From contig FUZS01000008.1 in assembly GCA_900167215.1 (NCBI GenBank), forward strand, positions 62,001-126,000: DNA of 64,000 nt. Direction: 5' to 3'. The first letter of the stretch is position 1. Each line of letters opens with the position of its first letter. Origin of the DNA: [Eubacterium] yurii. GTDB lineage: Bacteria; Bacillota; Clostridia; Peptostreptococcales; Filifactoraceae. Positions 46,629 through 55,228 of this stretch are shown in pieces. The position numbers were made by a program, and so were the translations under genes. The notes beneath the pieces were generated by a model. The model had not been told where the DNA came from. It worked only from the letters and a program-made list of their open reading frames with translations, and made no database searches.

Positions 46629-48200
46629 TTATAATCCTACTCTTCCCATCCTGTTTATCAGTACGTCTATCATTTCATCCACTGTTGTTATCATTCTTGC
46701 AGATGCATTATATGCGTGTTGGAACTTGACCATATTTGTAAGTTCTTCATTTTCGCTGACTGATGATACTTCCATCCTGCTCATATCAGCTTCAAGTGAT
46801 AGAGTCACCTGATTTTTGTAATTGTCTTTGGCTTCTTTGGCGTCTACACCAAGTACAGATGTTATAAGTGATTTTATTACATCTTCAGGCTTGCCCTTAC
46901 CAAGATCCAGCGTCTTGAAATGTCCTTGTATATTTTGATTGATTTCCAATTTTAATTCTCTGTTTCTCATTGAGTACAGCTCTTGGAAGTTCTTATTGTC
47001 GCTTTGATTTCCGCTTATACCTATGGCAAGTTTGCTCACTGAGTTTACTATGTCAGGATTGACAGTTATATTTCTTGCGTCTATCTGTTTTGAGTTTCCG
47101 CTTATTGTAAATAAGGGCAGTCCCTTGTCACCGTTTTTGTCAGTACCTTTTTGGTGAATTTCATTTGCCTTTGTAGCAAAAGACTTGACAAACTCATTGA
47201 CAGCTCTTACATAGTATGGTATACCTCTCACATCGTTGCCCATTGCCGGATCTCCGTAGCTGTCCCTTTGTTGTAGTGTCGCTCCGAGTTTTCCGCCTAT
47301 ATTGTTCATATTGAGCTGTTGTCCGTCTGCAAAATATAGATTTGTAACCTTTACGTTTTTCAAGTCATCACTTGCAGGATTGTTGTACTTTTGTGATGCT
47401 GCGTATAGAGGGTGATCCTGTCTTTCTACTTTTTTTATTTCCACGCTTTTGTCATGATCGACTACTACGTGATCTCCAATTTCTATTTGGTATTTTTCTA
47501 TTTTTTGACCTGAGTTATTAGTTGTTATAGATTTGTTGACTCTTATATCAGCCATTTCTGACAGTTCATCTATCAGAGTATTTCTCTTATCTCTAAGGTC
47601 GTTTGCACTACCGCCTTGTGTTTCCGCCTCAAGTATGGATTTATTAAGCTCTGCTATTTGTTTTGTCTTTGAATTTATATCTGTAACCAGTGAGTTCACA
47701 TCGTGATCGGCATCACTTATCAAGGTTTCAAACTTTCCTATTACATTGTTTACAAATCTTGTAAATGTAAGACCTGTTTCGATAAATGTCTGCTTTGCAG
47801 TAGGGTCGTCAGGATTTTTAAGGACAGAGTCTATAGATGTAAAAAACTCGTTTAATGCCTTTGCTATTCCGTTGCCCTTCGGTTCTCCGAATATGTTTTC
47901 TATCTGAGAAAAAGATACATTGTTTTGTGACCAGTATCCTTTTTTAGTATTTTCATTTCTGTATTTTATGTCAAGGAGCTCGTCTCTTATCTGAGATATG
48001 TTGCTCATCTTTACACCCATCCCAAGGTAGTTGCCGTTTTCTATAGCGGTAGCTGATGCAGCTGATTGATTTGCCCTTTGTCTTGTATATCCCGGTGTGT
48101 TTTGATTTGCTATATTATGTCCTATAGTGTCAAGGACTCTTTGTGCTGCAAAAAGTCCTGATGTTGCCGCATTTAAACCTGAAAATGTAGATCTTGCCAT
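46629..48200 (-). CDS. flgK: Flagellar hook-associated protein FlgK
   Basis: FlgK (HAP1) forms the first junction ring after the hook. The 523-residue protein has the conserved N-terminal D0/D1 helix region (LNAATSGLFAAQRVLDTIGH, IANQNTPGYTRQRA) and the C-terminal LTNMVKFQHAYNASARMITT segment with a final heptad helix. The middle is a normal-sized variable region. Its ATG is preceded by AAGGGG. The preceding gap toward flgN carries a terminator and a family B repeat, so flgK-flgL may have a separate promoter; I do not see a clear one. Confidence 0.95.
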   Translation of the reverse strand: MARSTFSGLNAATSGLFAAQRVLDTIGHNIANQNTPGYTRQRANQSAASATAIENGNYLGMGVKMSNISQIRDELLDIKYRNENTKKGYWSQNNVSFSQIENIFGEPKGNGIAKALNEFFTSIDSVLKNPDDPTAKQTFIETGLTFTRFVNNVIGKFETLISDADHDVNSLVTDINSKTKQIAELNKSILEAETQGGSANDLRDKRNTLIDELSEMADIRVNKSITTNNSGQKIEKYQIEIGDHVVVDHDKSVEIKKVERQDHPLYAASQKYNNPASDDLKNVKVTNLYFADGQQLNMNNIGGKLGATLQQRDSYGDPAMGNDVRGIPYYVRAVNEFVKSFATKANEIHQKGTDKNGDKGLPLFTISGNSKQIDARNITVNPDIVNSVSKLAIGISGNQSDNKNFQELYSMRNRELKLEINQNIQGHFKTLDLGKGKPEDVIKSLITSVLGVDAKEAKDNYKNQVTLSLEADMSRMEVSSVSENEELTNMVKFQHAYNASARMITTVDEMIDVLINRMGRVGL

Positions 48201-48228
48201 ATTAACCCCTTTTTAAAATTTCTATATA

Positions 48229-48353
48229 ATGCTATTATCTATTTAATTTATGGATAATATTTATCAATAGCTATTTAAATGCTATATGATTTACTGCTTT
48301 ATTATAAATTTACTTAAAATATCTTATCCATTATTTTTATTAGCTTTTAGTAT
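48229..48353 (-). repeat. Dispersed repeat family B, copy B4
   Basis: 125 bp starting ATGCTATTATCTATTTAA and ending TTAGCTTTTAGTAT. The reverse complement aligns with other family B copies (TAATGGATAAGATATTTTA, ATCATATAGC). It lies just upstream of flgK, between that gene and the flgN terminator; nothing else fills the gap. Confidence 0.8.
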
Positions 48354-48506
48354 AAAATATGCCATACCGCAATATTTTTTTTGCTTTTTTTTATAAAATT
48401 TTCTGTATAAAATCAATAGATAGTTTTACGAATACTTACTCTATATTTATCGGTTTATATCTGATTAAATTAAGTCTATATTGCCTTAATTTCAAAGTTT
48501 AATACC

Positions 48507-48560
48507 AAAAAAAAATTAATTATGCGGACACATCAAATCGAAGTATCCGTATAATTAATT
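48507..48560 (-). terminator. Terminator after flgM-flgN
   Basis: AATTAATTATGCGGA pairs with TCCGTATAATTAATT (one G-T pair). Read leftward it ends in nine T. It separates flgN from flgK. Confidence 0.85.
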
Positions 48561-48576
48561 TATTTATGTTTTAATA

Positions 48577-49101
48577 TTAATATTTGCTGTCAAAGTATGA
48601 GCCGTCCACGGCAGTATTATTGTAAGATTTCTTTGAAAATTTCGTATTTTCGTAGGTATTTGGTACTCTGTCGCCCTTAATTAAATTATTTGCTATTTCT
48701 ATCTGTTCCAGTATAAATGACATCAGCGTCTTATTCACATCGTTCTTATTTTTGAGCGTTTCAAGGCTTTCCTTGAGGTCGGTAGCTATGAGATTTAATT
48801 CCACGCCGCTTTTTGGCGAGATATTCTCAAGGACATCCGACAAATTTTCTATTTTCGTATTTTCTTTTCTTTCGAAATCTTTAATATAGCTATCTCTGTT
48901 TTTTTCCAGAGTAATTATATTTCTTGCACAATCTTCTTCTTTATTTGTAAGCTGCATAATTCTGCTCACGTCATTATCTCTTATAGCCTGAGTCTTTTCG
49001 TCGGCGATTTCTATGAGCTCCTTTGTATATTGCAGTTGTGACAGAAAAGTTTCCTTAATATTATTGTAAAATATTTGCATCTTAGTTGTTTGTTTCTCCA
49101 A
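48577..49101 (-). CDS. flgN: FlgN-family export chaperone for hook-associated proteins
   Basis: FlgN keeps FlgK and FlgL unfolded for export through the flagellar type III system. The 174-residue protein is almost wholly helical, with LSQLQYTKELIEIADEKTQA and IMQLTNKEEDCARNIITLEK typical of the family, and a disordered polar C-terminal tail ending SYFDSKY. Its start lies 20 bases inside the end of flgM, so it is expressed with it. A terminator follows, then the two client genes flgK and flgL. Identification rests on pattern and position, and both agree. Confidence 0.9.
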   Translation of the reverse strand: MEKQTTKMQIFYNNIKETFLSQLQYTKELIEIADEKTQAIRDNDVSRIMQLTNKEEDCARNIITLEKNRDSYIKDFERKENTKIENLSDVLENISPKSGVELNLIATDLKESLETLKNKNDVNKTLMSFILEQIEIANNLIKGDRVPNTYENTKFSKKSYNNTAVDGSYFDSKY

Positions 49102-49357
49102 ATAACATAGCCTTAGCCAATTTTGTAGAATCTACTTTATAAGTTCCGTTTTCTATTTGCTCTTTTATACTTTGAACCTTATCTGTTCTTATATCTTCAA
49201 CTTTTTTCAATTTGTCCATAGTAAAAGCGAAGTCTTTGCCTAATTGAGAAATTTCAGCTACATCTGCCGCTTGTTTTTCTACATATGGATTGTTTTTTTG
49301 TTTTACCTTATAATTATTATATATTCCTTGTACTGAAGTTGCATTATTTATTTGCAT
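49082..49357 (-). CDS. flgM: Anti-sigma-28 factor FlgM
   Basis: FlgM holds the flagellar sigma factor inactive until it is exported through the finished hook. The 91-residue protein has the disordered N-terminus and the conserved C-terminal helical part KVEDIRTDKVQSIKEQIENG, then TYKVDSTKLAKAML. Length is usual. GAGGAGGAA precedes the ATG. A sigma-28-like promoter lies 42-70 bases upstream, which gives feedback by the sigma factor it inhibits. The gene begins the flgM-flgN-flgK-flgL run. Confidence 0.95.
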   Translation of the reverse strand: MQINNATSVQGIYNNYKVKQKNNPYVEKQAADVAEISQLGKDFAFTMDKLKKVEDIRTDKVQSIKEQIENGTYKVDSTKLAKAMLFGETNN

Positions 49358-49398
49358 CTTGATTCCTCCTCTAAACTGTTTTACTTTCTGTGTTTATT

Positions 49399-49426
49399 AT
49401 ATCGTATCTTTCTTTAATTATTTTAG
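49399..49426 (-). promoter_or_regulatory. Sigma-28 (SigD/FliA)-type promoter of flgM
   Basis: On the minus strand CTAAA, 15 bases and TACGATAT match the Gram-positive SigD pattern TAAA-N15-GCCGATAT (perfect -35, six of eight in -10). Confidence 0.7.
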
Positions 49427-49477
49427 TATTTTTTTTATTAAAAAATGTTGAAATTATTGGTATTTAGGACCAATGTC

Positions 49478-50410
49478 CTAAGAAAATTTTCTAAGTATAA
49501 TGGTAGAAATTTCATTAGGGACCTTTGACTTAATAAAGTCAGCATTTTTCTCATCCATCTCATTTTCAAGCTTGTTGATACAAAGGAATTTTTCACCGAG
49601 AGAGTCTTTGAACATTCCGTCCTTTAAACTTATCATCAAGACTATGTCTTCAAGTTCTAAAACATCTCCGATATCTTTGTTTATAAGCTTTTTAAAGGCA
49701 GGGGCATTATAAGTGTTTTCTTCTGAAATTTGCTGACCTGTCATCTTGATATCTAAGACTGCTATGGTCTTGGTAGTAAGTCTTGATATGACAGGTTCAT
49801 GCTCTTTAGGGAGTTTGAGACGTTTTTTCCTTGCTCCGTCACTCTCCAGTATTATATAATCAAAAAAATGTGAGAATATCAATATTTCTTCGTCTTGGAC
49901 ATGCATGAATTTCTTATTAATCTCACTTATTGAAACTTCAGGGAGTAGATAATATATCCCGAAATTCTTATGGTAAAATAGTCCTGAAAAAAATTTTTTA
50001 ATTTTTTTTTGGTTGAAAGAGTATTTTTTTCTTTCCAATTTTTTAAAAATTTTAGATTTATTCTTTAAAAATACGTATTTTTCAAGGATTTTAGCCTTAT
50101 ATACTCCCTTTTCAGATAAAACATCATCATATTTATCTCTTTTTTCTTTCTTAGATATTTTTTTAAAATCCAAGTTAGAGGATAAAAATTCCATATCCTT
50201 CATCAATATATTATATTTTAAAAAGTATGTTTTGTACTTTTCAAAATCTTCCTTATTTATAATGAGTACATCATATTCATTTATAGAAGGCAGTTTCATC
50301 TTTGTAGTGGTAGAAAGCAGTACCCTAGTTCTCTTTGATATATTTTTTGCCATAAGATTTAGGACTGTCGTCTTGCCTCCGGCTCCCACTACAGATATTA
50401 CATCTTTCAT
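49478..50410 (-). CDS. yqeC: YqeC-like selenium/molybdenum hydroxylase accessory protein
   Basis: YqeC is associated with selenium-dependent molybdenum hydroxylases, where it is thought to help make the labile selenium cofactor. The protein starts with a P-loop (VVGAGGKTTVLN), followed by STTTKM, ILESDGARKKRLKLPKEHEP and KTIAVLDIKMTGQ, all family blocks. At 310 residues it is longer than the usual 220-260, because of a lysine-rich insert at about 85-160. It follows hemW directly, stop next to start. No xdh or selD gene is nearby. The orphan setting suggests that the enzyme it serves is elsewhere. Confidence 0.85.
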   Translation of the reverse strand: MKDVISVVGAGGKTTVLNLMAKNISKRTRVLLSTTTKMKLPSINEYDVLIINKEDFEKYKTYFLKYNILMKDMEFLSSNLDFKKISKKEKRDKYDDVLSEKGVYKAKILEKYVFLKNKSKIFKKLERKKYSFNQKKIKKFFSGLFYHKNFGIYYLLPEVSISEINKKFMHVQDEEILIFSHFFDYIILESDGARKKRLKLPKEHEPVISRLTTKTIAVLDIKMTGQQISEENTYNAPAFKKLINKDIGDVLELEDIVLMISLKDGMFKDSLGEKFLCINKLENEMDEKNADFIKSKVPNEISTIILRKFS

Positions 50411-51541
50411 CTACATCAGCTCCAAGAAAATACTGTTGCTTAGTTTAAAGCCCTCTCTTGTAAGGGAAAGGCTGTGTCTATAATCATTGATAAGCTTTCT
50501 GCTTTTTAAGCTTTCAAGGACTTGAGAATATTTTTCTTTGAAATTCATAGAGAATTTTTCATCCATCTCATCTATTATTATACCCTCATTCATTCTTAAT
50601 TTCAAGAATATCCATTCTTCATACAGATCATTTTTTGTCTGTAGGCAGTAATCAGTAATTGGAATAATATTATTGCTTATTGACTGTACATAGTCTTTAT
50701 CTCTATTTGAAAATCGAGCTTTATTTATATAAGAGGCTGCACTTTGACCAAGACCGAGGTATTCATCTACCTTCCAATATCTTATATTATGTCTGCATTT
50801 TTTGCCTTTTTTTGCAAAGTTGGATATTTCATATTGCTCATATCCTTGTGATTGTAGATGCTCTATTGTGTAGTCATACAGCTTGAGTGTAAAGTCATCA
50901 TCTATTCTTATCAGACCTTTTTCGTACATATCTGCAAAAGGGGTGTTATCTTCAATAATCAGCATATAAGAAGATATATGAGAGGGCTGTAATTTTAATA
51001 CTTTTTCCATAGTATTTTTGTAAGAGTCTAAAGTCTGATTAGGTATACCCATCATTAAATCCACACTTATATTGTCAAATCCGTATTCTTTCAGTAGATG
51101 GTAAGTCTTCTCAAAGTCTTCATAGCTATGGCTTCTGCCCAAAGATTTTAGTTCTATCGCATTTGCTGATTGCAGACCTATGCTTATGCGGTTTATCCTT
51201 GATTTTTGTAGGATTTTTACCTTTTCTTCCTCTATGGAATTAGGATTGATTTCTATGCTGTATTCCAAATTATCAGAAAAAGAAAAATTACCGTCTATTT
51301 CAAACAGTAATTTTTCAAGTAAGTCATTGTCGAGGGCGGTAGGTGTACCGCCTCCGATAAATATTGTGTCTATTGTATATTTTTCTATTTCGTATTTTTC
51401 TTTTGCCAGCTTTATTTCTTTGATTAAGGCGTCTACATATGAGCGTCTTTCCTCATATGCCGATACATGTGAGTCAAAATCGCAGTATAGGCACTTGCTG
51501 TTGCAAAAGGGAATGTGAAAGTAAAGACCTAATTTTTTCAT
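50411..51541 (-). CDS. hemW: Radical SAM heme chaperone HemW
   Basis: HemW (once called a HemN-like coproporphyrinogen oxidase) binds heme and hands it to target proteins. The 376-residue protein has the radical-SAM cluster motif FCNSKCLYCDF, the GGGTPT loop, IEINPNSI, and CRHNIRYW, the HNxxYW heme motif that separates HemW from HemN. HemN-specific extra N-terminal residues are absent. The start overlaps the previous gene by 4 bases (ATGA). In many Firmicutes it sits beside lepA and hrcA; here it is with yqeC, which is unusual. Confidence 0.94.
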   Translation of the reverse strand: MKKLGLYFHIPFCNSKCLYCDFDSHVSAYEERRSYVDALIKEIKLAKEKYEIEKYTIDTIFIGGGTPTALDNDLLEKLLFEIDGNFSFSDNLEYSIEINPNSIEEEKVKILQKSRINRISIGLQSANAIELKSLGRSHSYEDFEKTYHLLKEYGFDNISVDLMMGIPNQTLDSYKNTMEKVLKLQPSHISSYMLIIEDNTPFADMYEKGLIRIDDDFTLKLYDYTIEHLQSQGYEQYEISNFAKKGKKCRHNIRYWKVDEYLGLGQSAASYINKARFSNRDKDYVQSISNNIIPITDYCLQTKNDLYEEWIFLKLRMNEGIIIDEMDEKFSMNFKEKYSQVLESLKSRKLINDYRHSLSLTREGFKLSNSIFLELM

Positions 51542-52248
51542 CTGCTAATCTCCACATTTGTGATAGTGACGTATTGCTTATTTTTCAGTTTTATAGTAGT
51601 TGGAGTCTCTATATACTTTGTTATATCAGCTTCGCTATTGCTTAAATTAGAATATATCTCAATTTTTCCTACTCCGGATATGGGCTTTACATTGTATGTG
51701 CCTTCTTTGATGTCATATCCTATCTTGTATTGACCGTCTACATAGTCCTTGTCACTGTAAGGAGTAAGATTAGCTTCGCTTACCATAGTGGAATTTGTAA
51801 GAGTTAGTGTCTGACCGTCTTTTAGAGATACATAGGCAAAGTTGAAATACATTTTGTCTGAAGAATCCGGATTTTTCTTATCTGTAATATTATAAGTCCC
51901 CATATCTCCACTTGCAAATATCTTATATATGCCTTTTTGTATGTCTTTACCTACTACATAGCTTATACTGTCTTTTTCCTCTTCACTGTCATCTTGTATC
52001 TTATCATTTTTTTCATCTTTGTCCATATCTTTTTTTATTTCTTCTTTTTTGTCTTCCTTCTTATCCTCTTTCTTTTTTTCAACTGTAGTTTCTTTCCCTT
52101 TTATAGGAGTCTTATTTTCAGCTATTGCCACATTTTTTGGAAATACGCTATTGATAGTAATTGAGAGTATTAATCCTCCTATACTGCTAAGCATGAGAAA
52201 TATGGCAACTATTAATATTTTGCTTTGTAGATGCAGGTTAGAAAACAT
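51538..52248 (-). CDS. Membrane-anchored protein with two G-Y repeat domains
   Basis: The 236-residue protein has a membrane helix at about residues 10-33 and a spacer of about 50 residues made almost wholly of Lys, Glu and Asp. Two repeated units follow: SYVVGKDIQKGIYKIFASG (about 95-160) and YKIGYDIKEGTYNVKPISG (about 170-236). The units share the VGxDIxxGxYxI pattern and end in a T-V-T strand; this looks like an extracellular beta sandwich of unknown partner. AGGAG precedes the start. It overlaps hemW by 4 bases and leads the hemW-yqeC operon. Confidence 0.72.
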   Translation of the reverse strand: MFSNLHLQSKILIVAIFLMLSSIGGLILSITINSVFPKNVAIAENKTPIKGKETTVEKKKEDKKEDKKEEIKKDMDKDEKNDKIQDDSEEEKDSISYVVGKDIQKGIYKIFASGDMGTYNITDKKNPDSSDKMYFNFAYVSLKDGQTLTLTNSTMVSEANLTPYSDKDYVDGQYKIGYDIKEGTYNVKPISGVGKIEIYSNLSNSEADITKYIETPTTIKLKNKQYVTITNVEISR

Positions 52249-52408
52249 GGTAAGTCTATTCTCCTGAAAAATTTATTATAATTTATCACATTGTTTTAAT
52301 CGGATATAAAGAGCATTTTATTAAATTTTTCTTATCAATACTATAAGCAATACAATATAGAGATAAATAGATCTTGTACATATTAATAATAATTCAATTA
52401 ATAGTATA

Positions 52409-52532
52409 ATACTATTATCTATCTAATCCATTGATAATTTTCATAAATGATTTACAAAGTAGCATATGATTTATGACTTTTTTATAAATGTACTGAAAAT
52501 ATTTTATCCATCATTTTATTAGATTTTAGTAT
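52409..52532 (-). repeat. Dispersed repeat family B, copy B5
   Basis: 124 bp from ATACTATTATCTATCTAATCC to AGATTTTAGTAT; the reverse complement is the closest to the consensus together with B3. Just left of it lies AATAGTAT (52400-52407), the other orientation of the same terminus, suggesting an earlier neighbouring copy. It fills most of the gap between polA and the 52248 gene. Confidence 0.85.
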
Positions 52533-52576
52533 AAATGCTCTTTATTCAAAATATAAAGTCTTGAGATAAGAAATAC

Positions 52577-55228
52577 TTATTTTGTATCAAACCAAGAATT
52601 ACCAACATTGATGTCAACTTTAAGCTCTACCTTCATATCGTATGCCTTGCTCATCTCTTCTTTGAGCAGGTTTTTGATATAGTCCTGTTCATCCGCTGTT
52701 GCTTCTATTATAAGCTCATCGTGGACTTGCAGTATGAGTTTTGATTTTAAATTTTCTCTTTTTAATCTGTTGCTTACTCTTACCATAGCAATCTTTATTA
52801 TGTCAGCTGCACTTCCCTGTATAGGAGTGTTCATAGCTAATCTTTTTCCAAGGTTTTTTATCATAATATTTTTTTGCTTAAGTTGAGGTATGCTACGTCT
52901 TCTCCCAAGTATTGTTGTTACATAGCCGTGTTCTTCACCAAAGGCAACTATATTTTCCATGTATTTTTCGATGTTTTTGTATCTGTCAAGGTAGGTCTTG
53001 ATGTATTGTCCTGCCTTTTTCTTGCTAATGCCTAAGTTATTTGAAAGTCCAAAGTCGGAGATTCCATAGACAATTCCGAAATTTACAGCCTTTGCTGCTC
53101 CTCTTTGTTCCTTTGTTACCTCTGAAATATCCACTCCAAAAACTTCAGCAGCAGTCTGAGTGTGTATGTCTGCGTCTTTTGAAAAAGCCTGTATCAATGC
53201 TTCTTCATCAGAGATATGAGCAAGCACCCTAAGTTCTATCTGAGAGTAGTCTGAGTCTACAAGTACGCAGCCTTGCTTTGCTATAAATGCCTTACGTAGA
53301 TTTCTTCCTATTTCGAGTCTTACAGGTATATTTTGTAGATTTGGCTCTGTCGATGATATTCTGCCTGTAGCTGCAATAGTTTGATTAAATGACGAGTGTA
53401 TGCGCTGAGTGTTAGGATTTATTATGTTTAATAGTCCTTCTACATAGGTAGATTGTAGCTTGGTATACTGTCTATAGGATATTATCTTGCCTATGATGTC
53501 GTGCATATCACTGAGCTCTTCCAGGACAGCAACATCTGTAGAGTAGCCTGTCTTTGTCTTTTTTACAGGTGGAAGGTTCAGCTTTTCAAAGAGTATTACG
53601 CCTAATTGTTTTGGAGAGTTGATGTTGAACTCTTCTCCTGCAAGTTCGTATATTTCGCTTTCAAGTTTTTGTATATGCTTTGCAAATTCAATCTTTTGAT
53701 TTTCAAGTTCTTTTTTATCTATAGCCACTCCGATGTATTCCATATCGGAAAGCACTGTGATAAGAGGAATTTCCACGTCTTCAAAAAGTCTTGTCATTTC
53801 AGAGTCTTTTATGGCAGTCATCACTATGTCATAAGATGAGTCCACTATGTCCAAGACCTTCATATAGTATTCTTCCACCTCTTTTTTGCTGAAAGGATTT
53901 ATGACTTTTTCCTTTTTTCCCTTGCCGAAAAATTCTTCGTGAGATTGCAAATGAGAAAGTCCGTATTCCATAGCTATCTCTGATATATCATAGCTGTTAC
54001 TGTCAGGACTTAGGAGATATTTTGCTATCTTAAGGTCGTATTTTATTCCTCTTAGACTGATGTCGTAGGGTAGGAGTGATAGATACTCAGCCTTGATGTC
54101 ATAGCCGATTTTTTCTATATTTTCATCTTCAAGTATATGTTTTATCTTTTCAAAGTCTGAAATGGCATAGAATTTACCATTTGAAAGCATACATACGCTG
54201 AGTATTGCCTGTATGTCAACAAGGTAATTTTCCCTTACAATTTTTATTGCTATCCTTGTATGTTTATCTTGTAAAAACTCATCAACATCTGTGGAATAGT
54301 CTATGATTTTTTCTGTTCTTGCAGTGTTTTCAGTTTCGCTACCTGATACTTGTTCATCAGAGTTTGAAAAATTCTTGAGTTTTTTGACAAGCGACATCAT
54401 ATTATGCTCGATGAAAAAATTATTTAGTTTGTCATTGTCAAAGTCTTTGAGTAAAAATTCATCACTTTCAATTTCAACAGGAATGTTGATATTTATAGTG
54501 GCAAGCTGTTTGCTGAGATATGCAGACTCCTTGTCATTTTCAAGCTTGGTCTTGGTACTTCCCTTTATCTCGTCTATATGCTCATATAGATTTTCTATGC
54601 TCTTGTACTCTTTGATTAGTTTTAGTCCCGTCTTTTCACCTATACCTGCTACACCCTTGATATTGTCAGAAGTATCGCCCATCAAGGCTTTGAGGTCTAT
54701 AAACTGAGTAGGAGTGATGCCGTAGGTATTCATCATCACCTGCTTATCGATTATTTCCAGTTCACTTACTCCTTTTTTGGTGAAAAGTATCTTTATCTTA
54801 TCGGATGCAAGCTGGAAAGAGTCTCTATCCCCTGTGATTATAAGAGTTTCTATGTCTTGGCTTTCAAAATACTTAGACACTGTTCCTATGATGTCGTCAG
54901 CCTCATAGCCTTCAAGCTCCATCTTGGTGATGTTGAAATATGTGAGCATTTCTTTAAGCGGTGCAAGTTGCTGCGCCAATTCTTCAGGCATGCCTTTACG
55001 AGTACCCTTATAATCTGCATACATCTTATGGCGGAAAGTAGGGGCTTTTAGGTCAAATGCCACCCCCATGTAAGTGGGGGCATACTCAGATATTATTTTG
55101 AAGAGTATGTTGGCAAAACCGTATATTGCATTGGTGTGCATGCCGTTTTTGTCGGTAAGCGGAGGTACTGCGTAAAAAGCTCTGTTAATCAGCGAGTTGC
55201 CGTCTATAATAATCAACCTTTTTTCCAT
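52577..55228 (-). CDS. polA: DNA polymerase I
   Basis: PolA fills gaps and removes RNA primers. The 883-residue protein has an intact N-terminal 5'-nuclease domain (about 1-290, with GYEADDIIGT and MGDTSDNIKGV). A 3'-5' exonuclease-like domain follows (about 300-470), in which the metal-binding DTET-type and DxxxD motifs are missing (only TRIAIKIV and YDIKAEYL at those places), so proofreading is probably lost, as in Bacillus PolA. The polymerase domain has motifs A (DSDYSQIELR), B (RGAAKAVNFGIVYG) and C (QVHDELIIE). Its start overlaps the upstream stop by one base. Confidence 0.97.
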   Translation of the reverse strand: MEKRLIIIDGNSLINRAFYAVPPLTDKNGMHTNAIYGFANILFKIISEYAPTYMGVAFDLKAPTFRHKMYADYKGTRKGMPEELAQQLAPLKEMLTYFNITKMELEGYEADDIIGTVSKYFESQDIETLIITGDRDSFQLASDKIKILFTKKGVSELEIIDKQVMMNTYGITPTQFIDLKALMGDTSDNIKGVAGIGEKTGLKLIKEYKSIENLYEHIDEIKGSTKTKLENDKESAYLSKQLATININIPVEIESDEFLLKDFDNDKLNNFFIEHNMMSLVKKLKNFSNSDEQVSGSETENTARTEKIIDYSTDVDEFLQDKHTRIAIKIVRENYLVDIQAILSVCMLSNGKFYAISDFEKIKHILEDENIEKIGYDIKAEYLSLLPYDISLRGIKYDLKIAKYLLSPDSNSYDISEIAMEYGLSHLQSHEEFFGKGKKEKVINPFSKKEVEEYYMKVLDIVDSSYDIVMTAIKDSEMTRLFEDVEIPLITVLSDMEYIGVAIDKKELENQKIEFAKHIQKLESEIYELAGEEFNINSPKQLGVILFEKLNLPPVKKTKTGYSTDVAVLEELSDMHDIIGKIISYRQYTKLQSTYVEGLLNIINPNTQRIHSSFNQTIAATGRISSTEPNLQNIPVRLEIGRNLRKAFIAKQGCVLVDSDYSQIELRVLAHISDEEALIQAFSKDADIHTQTAAEVFGVDISEVTKEQRGAAKAVNFGIVYGISDFGLSNNLGISKKKAGQYIKTYLDRYKNIEKYMENIVAFGEEHGYVTTILGRRRSIPQLKQKNIMIKNLGKRLAMNTPIQGSAADIIKIAMVRVSNRLKRENLKSKLILQVHDELIIEATADEQDYIKNLLKEEMSKAYDMKVELKVDINVGNSWFDTK

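Noticed and set aside
50013-50483. 156-codon plus-strand frame
   Set aside because: It lies opposite yqeC and hemW, has no domain and mirrors their Lys-rich code as Phe/Leu/Ser.
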